From positions 237,243-301,242 of the forward strand of contig NZ_FCOB02000005.1 in assembly GCF_001545075.1 (NCBI RefSeq): DNA of 64,000 nt. The letters run 5' to 3'. Positions 58,472-64,000 of the stretch are shown here, one piece after another. Position numbers and translations under genes: made by a program. This stretch comes from Caballeronia ptereochthonis (GTDB lineage: Bacteria; Pseudomonadota; Gammaproteobacteria; Burkholderiales; Burkholderiaceae). The first letter of the stretch is position 1. Each line of letters begins with the position of its first letter. The notes under the pieces were generated by a model. The model made no database searches. It was given only the letters and a program-made list of their open reading frames with translations, and had not been told where the DNA came from.

Positions 58472-58517
58472 CTGGCGCTAAGATACGACGTTCATCTTTG
58501 ACGAGCCAGGAAAAGCG

Positions 58518-59534
58518 ATGTCCGAACGCCTAATCGATCTGCGCAGCGATACCGTCACCCGTCCCAGCAAGCCGATGCTCGCCGCGATGTCCGCGGCTGA
58601 AGTCGGCGACGACGTCTGGGGCGACGATCCCACCGTTCTGAAACTTCAGGCCACGCTCGCGGAGCGCACCGGCAAGGAGGCGGGCCTGTTCTTCCCGAGC
58701 GGCACGCAAAGCAATCTCGCCGCCCTGATGGCGCATTGCGCGCGCGGCGACGAGTACATCGTCGGGCAGTCTGCGCACACGTACAAGTACGAAGGCGGCG
58801 GCGCGGCCGTGCTCGGCAGCATTCAGCCGCAGCCCATCGAAAACGCGCCGGACGGCTCCCTGCCGCTCGAGAAGATCGCGGCGGCCATCAAGCCGATCGA
58901 CAATCACTTCGCACGCACGAAGCTGCTCGCGCTCGAGAACACCATCGGCGGAAAGCTGCTGCCTGCCGCTTACGTCGCGCAGGCAACGCAACTCGCGCGC
59001 GATCGCGGCCTGTCCACGCATCTGGACGGCGCGCGCGTGTTCAATGCGGCCGTCGCCTCCGGCAAGCCGGTCGGAGATTTGTGCGCGCCGTTCGATACGG
59101 TATCGATCTGCTGCTCGAAAGGCCTGGGTGCGCCCGTGGGTTCGGTGCTGGTCGGCAGCCGCGCGCTGATCGACGTCGCGAGCCGCTGGCGCAAGGTGCT
59201 CGGCGGCGGCATGCGGCAGGCGGGCGTGCTCGCGGCGGCGTGCCTGTACGCGCTGGATCATCACGTCGAAGGTCTCGCGCAGGATCATGACAACGCCGCG
59301 CATCTCGCTGCCGGACTCGCGCAGATCGACCAGATCACCGTGCAGTCGCACGCCACCAACATGGTTTTCGCGCAGATTCCCGAGGCGCATTGCGCGCCGC
59401 TCGAAGCCTTCTTCAAAGAGCGCGGCATTCTCACGCAGATGCTCTATGCGTCGCGCTTCGTCACGCATCGCGACGTGTCGCGTGACGACATCGACACCGT
59501 CATTCACGCGGCGAAGCAGTACTTCGCGCGTTGA
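58518..59534 (+). CDS. ltaE: Low-specificity L-threonine aldolase
   Basis: This 338-residue PLP-dependent enzyme cleaves L-threonine or allo-threonine to glycine and acetaldehyde. Motifs: IDLRSDTVTRPSKPMLAAM, VGDDVWGDDPTVLKLQ, FPSGTQSNLAA, HLDGARVFNAAVA, and the PLP-lysine region CCSKGLGAPVGSVLVG. It is monocistronic between two terminators inside the purine block. Glycine and glyoxylate metabolism may link it functionally, but this is only context. Confidence 0.96.
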   Translation: MSERLIDLRSDTVTRPSKPMLAAMSAAEVGDDVWGDDPTVLKLQATLAERTGKEAGLFFPSGTQSNLAALMAHCARGDEYIVGQSAHTYKYEGGGAAVLGSIQPQPIENAPDGSLPLEKIAAAIKPIDNHFARTKLLALENTIGGKLLPAAYVAQATQLARDRGLSTHLDGARVFNAAVASGKPVGDLCAPFDTVSICCSKGLGAPVGSVLVGSRALIDVASRWRKVLGGGMRQAGVLAAACLYALDHHVEGLAQDHDNAAHLAAGLAQIDQITVQSHATNMVFAQIPEAHCAPLEAFFKERGILTQMLYASRFVTHRDVSRDDIDTVIHAAKQYFAR

Positions 59535-59540
59535 ATGAAA

Positions 59541-59570
59541 AATGCCCCGCTTCATTTGAAGCGGGGCATT
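59541..59570. terminator. Bidirectional terminator between ltaE and puuD
   Basis: A perfect 14-bp stem AATGCCCCGCTTCA (59541-59554) and TGAAGCGGGGCATT (59557-59570), preceded by AAAA. It sits between two convergent genes. Confidence 0.88.
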
Positions 59571-59599
59571 CCATGACTTGCCTCGGACAGCGAAAAAGC

Positions 59600-60793
59600 T
59601 TACTCGACGGCGCCACCAGCAAACCACGCCGCCACCTTCTGACGCTCCGCATCCGTCATCTGCGTGACATTGCCGAGCGGCATCGCCTTGAGCGTCACCG
59701 CCTGCTGATGCACGCGCTGCGCGTTCTGCTTGATCTCGGCGGGCGTATCGAGCAGGACGCCTGCCGGTGCGCTGCCCATCATCGTCGGATGCGCGGAGTG
59801 GCACGTCGCGCAGCGCTGCTGGATGATCGGCTGGATGTCGGCCACCTTGATCGTCGGCGCACCCGCGGCTTGCGCGACGGGAACGCTGGGGGCGGGCATC
59901 GTCCAGGCGAACGCGCCGAGCACCAGCACGAGACCCGCGACCGGCATGTACCACAGCACCTGGCCGCGATGGCGCATCACGAAGAACTGGCGAATCAGCG
60001 CGCCGGCCAGCATGATGAGCACGAGGATCAGCCAGTTGTACTTGTGCGTGTAGGTCATCGCGTAGTGGTTCGACAGCATCGCGAACACCACGGGCAGCGT
60101 GAAGTACGTGTTGTGCACCGAGCGCTGCTTGCCGCGCTTGCCGTAGATCGCGTTCGGCGTTTCGCCCTTGAGCATCGCGGCGACCATCTTGCGCTGGCCC
60201 GGAATGATGACGAAGAACACGTTCGCCGACATGATCGTCGCGATCATCGCGCCGGTGATCAGATATGCGGCGCGGCCGGCGAACACGTGGCACGCGATGA
60301 ACGCCGCGATCAGCACATAGATGCCGACGCAGATGCCGAGCAGCTTGTCGTTGGTGCCGAGCAGGCGGCACAGCGTGTCATAGACGATCCATCCGGCCAT
60401 CAGGAAGCCGAGCGCGGCGGATACGGCGACGACCGGGCCCATGTCGAGCACGCTCTTGTCGATGAGATACGTGCTCGGCGACATCAGATACAGCACGAAG
60501 AAGAGGCCGAAGCCCGACATCCACGTGGTGTACGACGGCCAGAACGACCAGTGCAGATTCTCCGGCATGTCCTGCGGCGCGACGGAATACTTCTGCATGT
60601 GATAGAAGCCGCCGCCGTGGACGTGCCAGAAATCGCCGAACACGCCGCGCCGGCGCGCGTTCGGGTCCGTGGGCGGTTTCAAACTGTTGTCCAGTGCGAC
60701 GAAGTAGAACGATTCGCCGATCCAGGCGATCGCCACGATGACGTGCAGACAGCGCAATACGAGATTGAGCCAGTCGGTGACAAAGCCTTCCAT
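59600..60793 (-). CDS. puuD: Membrane urate oxidase/hydroxylase PuuD with cytochrome c domain
   Basis: This 397-residue protein has about eight membrane segments (urate hydroxylase domain, about 1-290: VTDWLNLVLRCLHVIVAIAWIGESFYFVALDNSL). A C-terminal periplasmic cytochrome c domain has the haem motif CATCH (Cys328, Cys331, His332) and a probable Met ligand in LGNVTQMT. It converts urate to 5-hydroxyisourate, passing electrons to the respiratory chain. The start MEGFVTDW (60793) follows GGAGG by 5 bases; a GTG four codons earlier is less likely. It is probably co-transcribed with uraH upstream. Confidence 0.95.
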   Translation of the reverse strand: MEGFVTDWLNLVLRCLHVIVAIAWIGESFYFVALDNSLKPPTDPNARRRGVFGDFWHVHGGGFYHMQKYSVAPQDMPENLHWSFWPSYTTWMSGFGLFFVLYLMSPSTYLIDKSVLDMGPVVAVSAALGFLMAGWIVYDTLCRLLGTNDKLLGICVGIYVLIAAFIACHVFAGRAAYLITGAMIATIMSANVFFVIIPGQRKMVAAMLKGETPNAIYGKRGKQRSVHNTYFTLPVVFAMLSNHYAMTYTHKYNWLILVLIMLAGALIRQFFVMRHRGQVLWYMPVAGLVLVLGAFAWTMPAPSVPVAQAAGAPTIKVADIQPIIQQRCATCHSAHPTMMGSAPAGVLLDTPAEIKQNAQRVHQQAVTLKAMPLGNVTQMTDAERQKVAAWFAGGAVE

Positions 60794-60884
60794 GTACTCC
60801 TCCACTACCGTTTCGTTATGCGCACATCGTCAGAAAGATGGGGACGGGCGCGATGTGCTGGTCTTGCTCTCAGGTCCCGGCTTC

Positions 60885-61238
60885 TTAGCTCCCGCGATAG
60901 GTGCTGTACGCCCACGGCGATACGAGCAGCGGCACGTGATAGTGCGACGACGCATCCGCGATGCCGAAGCGCAGCACGACGCGATCGACGAAGCGCGGCT
61001 CGGGCACCTTCACGCCGAGCTTTGCGAAATAATCGCCCGCGTGGAACACGAGTTCGTATTCGCCGGTCGCGAATTCGGCGCCTTCGAGCAGGGGCGCATC
61101 GGCGCGGCCGTCGTCGTTGGTCTGGATGGTCTTGATCGCGCTGCGGGCGTCGCCGTTGAGCGCGAACAGCTCGACTTTGATGTTCGCGCCCGGGCGGCCG
61201 TGCGCGGTGTCGAGGACGTGGGTAGTGAGCTTGCCCAT
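60885..61238 (-). CDS. uraH: 5-hydroxyisourate hydrolase (transthyretin-like)
   Basis: This 117-residue transthyretin-related enzyme converts 5-hydroxyisourate to OHCU. Signatures: LTTHVLDTAHGRPGANIKVELF with the active-site His, and the C-terminal HYHVPLLVSPWAYSTYRGS. Start taken at ATG 61238, 8 bases after AAGGA; the ATG at 61244 is too close to the RBS. It lies 91 bases upstream of puuD on the same strand. No signal peptide is seen. Confidence 0.96.
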   Translation of the reverse strand: MGKLTTHVLDTAHGRPGANIKVELFALNGDARSAIKTIQTNDDGRADAPLLEGAEFATGEYELVFHAGDYFAKLGVKVPEPRFVDRVVLRFGIADASSHYHVPLLVSPWAYSTYRGS

Positions 61239-61719
61239 TCGCATGTTCCTTGTGTTGTGCGAGATTGGCGTCGCGCTGATCCGAAATTCGGCACCTGGGC
61301 GGTTCAGGTGCGTCTGCGGCGGATCGAGGCTCCACGTCAGTGGCTACATACCCGTCGGCGTTTCAGATGCGCGCCGTGTACAGCATTGTAGAAATTCGAG
61401 ACGCGTTGTGCGCCCGCGATAGGAAAGATAATGCCCAACGCATGACAGCGGCGCGTAAGCCTTGCCGGAAAGGGCGCACGGGGGATTCCGGCGCTGCCCG
61501 AGGGCTTTTTCGGTGATGCTACCCGCGCCAAAATCCGCGAATATATTGGGGGCCTGAGGACGACTATGACGGCAGCTTGATTGCGTCCGATTTTTTGGCT
61601 GCGGACAGTGGCGACGCGCGCAATATCGATGGATATTTGCGGCGTCCCGAAGACGGCGGCCGACGCTGGGTAACCGGGGCTTTTCACTGGTTCCCCAACT
61701 GTCTCTGGAGACAAAGCCG
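61239..61719. promoter_or_regulatory. Divergent region between uraH and the aminohydrolase gene
   Basis: These 481 bases have no supported gene and must hold promoters for uraH-puuD and the aminohydrolase. GCACCTG (61291-61297) and CAGGTGC (61305-61311) form a perfect 7-bp inverted repeat with a 7-base centre in the uraH leader. No copy of the ATTGT-N2-ACAAT operator was found here, so control may differ from that of puuE. Confidence 0.45.
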
Positions 61720-63078
61720 ATGCAACGCAGTCTTTTGGTCAAGAACGCCCACATGCTCGTCACGATGGACGAGCGTCGCCGCGAGATCGCCGATGGCGGT
61801 CTGTATATCGAGGGCAACCGTATCGCCGCCGCCGGGCCGACGAGCGAGCTGCCGCAATCCGCCGACGAAGTGCTCGACATGCGCGGCCATCTCGTGATTC
61901 CGGGCCTCGTCAACACGCACCATCACATGTATCAGAGCCTGACGCGCGCGATTCCCGCCGCGCAGAACGCCGAGTTGTTCGGCTGGCTCACGAATCTCTA
62001 CAGGATCTGGGCGCACCTGACGCCCGAGATGATTTCCGTCTCGACGAAGACCGCGATGGCCGAGCTGATGCTTTCCGGCTGCACGACGTCGAGCGACCAT
62101 CTTTATATCTATCCGAACGGCAGCCGCCTCGATGACAGCATTGCGGCGGCGCGCGAGATCGGCATGCGCTTTCACGCGGCGCGCGGCAGCATGAGCGTCG
62201 GGCAGAAGGATGGCGGCTTGCCGCCCGATTCGGTGGTCGAGAAGGAGGACACGATCCTGAGGGACTCGCAGCGCCTGATCGAGACCTATCACGACGCGGG
62301 CCGCTACGCGATGCTGCGCGTGGTCGTCGCGCCTTGCTCGCCGTTTTCGGTGAGCCGCGAACTGATGCGCGACGCCGCCACGCTCGCGCGGGAATATGGC
62401 GTTTCGCTGCACACGCATCTGGCGGAGAACGTGAACGATGTCGCCTACAGCCGCGAGAAATTCGGCATGACGCCGGCTGAGTACGCGGAGGATCTCGGCT
62501 GGGTGGGCCACGACGTGTGGCACGCGCACTGCGTGCAACTGGACCGGCCGGGCATCGATCTGTTCGCGCGCACGGGCACGGGCGTCGCGCATTGTCCGTG
62601 CTCGAACATGCGTCTGGCTTCGGGAATTGCGCCGATCCGCGCGATGCGGGACGCGGGCGTGGCGGTGGGGCTGGGCGTCGACGGTTCGGCATCGAACGAT
62701 GGCGCGCAGATGGTGGCGGAGGTGCGTCAGGCGCTGCTGCTGCAGCGGGTGGGCTTCGGTCCTGACGCGATGACTGCGCGCGAGGCGTTGGAAATCGCGA
62801 CGCTCGGCGGCGCGAAGGTGCTGAACCGTGACGACATCGGTGCGCTCGCGCCGGGCATGGCGGCGGATTTCGTGTCGTTCGACCTGTCGCAGCCGTCGTT
62901 CGCGGGCGCCCTGCACGACCCGGTGGCGGCGCTGGTATTTTGCGCGCCATCGCAGGTATCGACGAGCGTGATCGACGGCAAAATCGTGGTGAAGGAAGGC
63001 CAATTGACGACCCTGGACCTGGGCGCGGTAGTGGAGCGGCACAACCGTCTGGCGGCCGAACTGGCGAACCAGGCGTAA
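61720..63078 (+). CDS. 8-oxoguanine deaminase-type amidohydrolase
   Basis: This 452-residue member of the metal-dependent amidohydrolase (TrzN/AtzA/8-oxoguanine deaminase) subfamily has the metal-binding motif VNTHHHMYQSLTRA, LHTHLAEN, VWHAHCVQL with GTGVAHCPCSNMRLASGIAPI, and GLGVDGSASNDG. The sequence LWHxxxSRxxP-like HHMYQSLTRAIPAAQNAELFGWL resembles characterised 8-oxoguanine deaminases, which convert 8-oxoguanine to urate. That would feed directly into puuD, matching its location. Other guanine- or cytosine-type aminohydrolase activity cannot be excluded. Confidence 0.88.
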   Translation: MQRSLLVKNAHMLVTMDERRREIADGGLYIEGNRIAAAGPTSELPQSADEVLDMRGHLVIPGLVNTHHHMYQSLTRAIPAAQNAELFGWLTNLYRIWAHLTPEMISVSTKTAMAELMLSGCTTSSDHLYIYPNGSRLDDSIAAAREIGMRFHAARGSMSVGQKDGGLPPDSVVEKEDTILRDSQRLIETYHDAGRYAMLRVVVAPCSPFSVSRELMRDAATLAREYGVSLHTHLAENVNDVAYSREKFGMTPAEYAEDLGWVGHDVWHAHCVQLDRPGIDLFARTGTGVAHCPCSNMRLASGIAPIRAMRDAGVAVGLGVDGSASNDGAQMVAEVRQALLLQRVGFGPDAMTAREALEIATLGGAKVLNRDDIGALAPGMAADFVSFDLSQPSFAGALHDPVAALVFCAPSQVSTSVIDGKIVVKEGQLTTLDLGAVVERHNRLAAELANQA

Positions 63079-64000
63079 GACGGGGACGCGGCAAAGGCTG
63101 AAGCCGGGCCGAATGGAATGAGCACGAAGCGCAGCGCCGGAACGCTCTGGTGCTGAACCAGCATGGCAATCGGACTAGCTTGTCAGGCCGTGTGTGATCC
63201 AGGCCCGGTGAGACATATGAGGGCACATCGCCCATGACGTCATCGAGAGCGACCCGGATAGCCCGGATCTCCGGCGCGAAGCCGACGCGGCGTTGCTCGA
63301 GATGTTCCGCCGCGAGGACCCGCGGCCGTTCTCGCTCATGGCCGCGTGTGTCGAGTTAGGCGGGGTAAGCGGGCATCGGTCCCTCGTGTGGACATACCTT
63401 CGCGGCATTGGCCGCGAGCAAATGCACAGAGGGCGTACCGCTTCCGTCCATTACAGCCGCTGCTGTTGCCAGCCCACCGCCGTTCACCAAGGCTGGAGGC
63501 TTCGGCGTTTCAGCCTCTTGCATCAGGCTATCCGAGTGCGCGGACGCGCGAATTTTCTGCAAGGTCTCTTTTGATATTGAGCGATCTTCTGCAAAGCGAT
63601 TGGCGCGTTTCCTCGCGCAGTAAAGACCGCTTATCAGGACATCCAGGAACGACGGCACTCATCGTCTTATCGGTCGCTGAGTAGATGATTCTGCTGTTTA
63701 GTGGCGTTTGGTAGAGGCGGATCGCATCTGTAAAACCCTGTTTCTCACATGAAGAGGCCCGCTGCTGGAATAGCTACGACCGCCCAGCTATTAGCCATCT
63801 TGACCGGCTCGCCTTAACCGTAGGTCTGCGTTGTATCCATATTGTGACGAAGCACCACCTAACGATCGCTGAATGAAGAAGCGCGGCCGGATCACCGCCG
63901 AAAAGCGACCGTACAAGAACGAGCGACGTGCTCGGCGGGTACGTGCAACTCTCGAAGCGCTTCGGCGCGAGTTTCATTGACGATACCGCGATCGAGATAC
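63079..64000. other. Region without a confident gene at the window end
   Basis: In this 922-base stretch I cannot assign any gene. Weak candidates are a 100-codon frame on the minus strand (63356-63658, starting MPSFLDVLISGLYCARKRAN), an overlapping plus-strand frame reading DVIESDPDSPDLRREAD around 63240-63290, and an open minus-strand frame entering from the window end (YLDRGIVNETRAEALRE, to about 63899). None matches a family I know. Local G+C falls toward the end. It may be decayed or recently acquired sequence. Confidence 0.4.

Noticed and set aside
63873..63977. 34-codon plus-strand ORF starting MKKRGRITAEKRPYKNERR
   Set aside because: The basic composition is suggestive, but it is too short, lacks a clear RBS and overlaps an open frame on the other strand.

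Overview
The window is a high-GC chromosomal segment from a betaproteobacterium of the Burkholderia/Paraburkholderia/Caballeronia group. I infer this from the protein sequences and from the order lpxB-rnhB-RNA methyltransferase, ppsR/ppsA, nfeD-SPFH, smpB/ratA-rnfH and guaB-guaA. No rRNA, tRNA, CRISPR array, insertion sequence or integrase was recognised.

Layout. (1) 1-14.2 kb is housekeeping: the end of lpxB, rnhB, a SPOUT methyltransferase, divergent ppsR/ppsA, a membrane nfeD-SPFH pair, divergent smpB/ratA-rnfH, a DMT exporter, and guaB-(repeat protein)-guaA. (2) 14.2-42.5 kb is a type VI secretion island. A leftward operon (tssH-tssB-tssC-hcp-tssJ-tssK-tssL-tssM) and a rightward operon (tagK-like-tagJ-tssF-tssG-tssA-second tssF-vgrG-DUF2169/pentapeptide-pentapeptide-DUF3540-DUF4150) diverge from an AT-rich gap of about 41% G+C. 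(3) 42.6-49.2 kb holds an RNA 2',3'-cyclic phosphodiesterase and a ddpX-ddpABCDF-type D-Ala-D-Ala dipeptide operon. (4) 49.4-51.4 kb is a tightly overlapped DUF1992-tadA-LD-carboxypeptidase set. (5) 51.7-63.1 kb is a purine-catabolic block: GntR regulator, NCS1 transporter, racemase, puuE, uraD, alc, allA, ltaE, puuD, uraH and an 8-oxoguanine-deaminase-type amidohydrolase. Together these encode the route urate to 5-hydroxyisourate to OHCU to allantoin to allantoate to ureidoglycolate to glyoxylate plus urea. (6) 63.1-64 kb has no confident gene.

The most notable region is the T6SS island. tssM is cut by one in-frame TAA. No tssE is present; an 18-codon translationally coupled ORF sits where tssE would be expected. 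There are two full-length, divergent tssF genes. A large vgrG/DUF2169/pentapeptide/DUF3540/PAAR-like module carries no recognisable toxin. Two paralogous cyclic phosphodiesterase genes flank the island, and the left one is frameshifted. Either the system is decaying or it is a non-canonical assembly that relies on parts encoded elsewhere.

Regulatory structure is clearest in the purine block. A pair of 17-bp perfectly inverted sites brackets the GntR promoter region, with a near copy upstream of puuE. Three tandem 34-bp hairpins with a 49-bp period lie between the transporter and the racemase.
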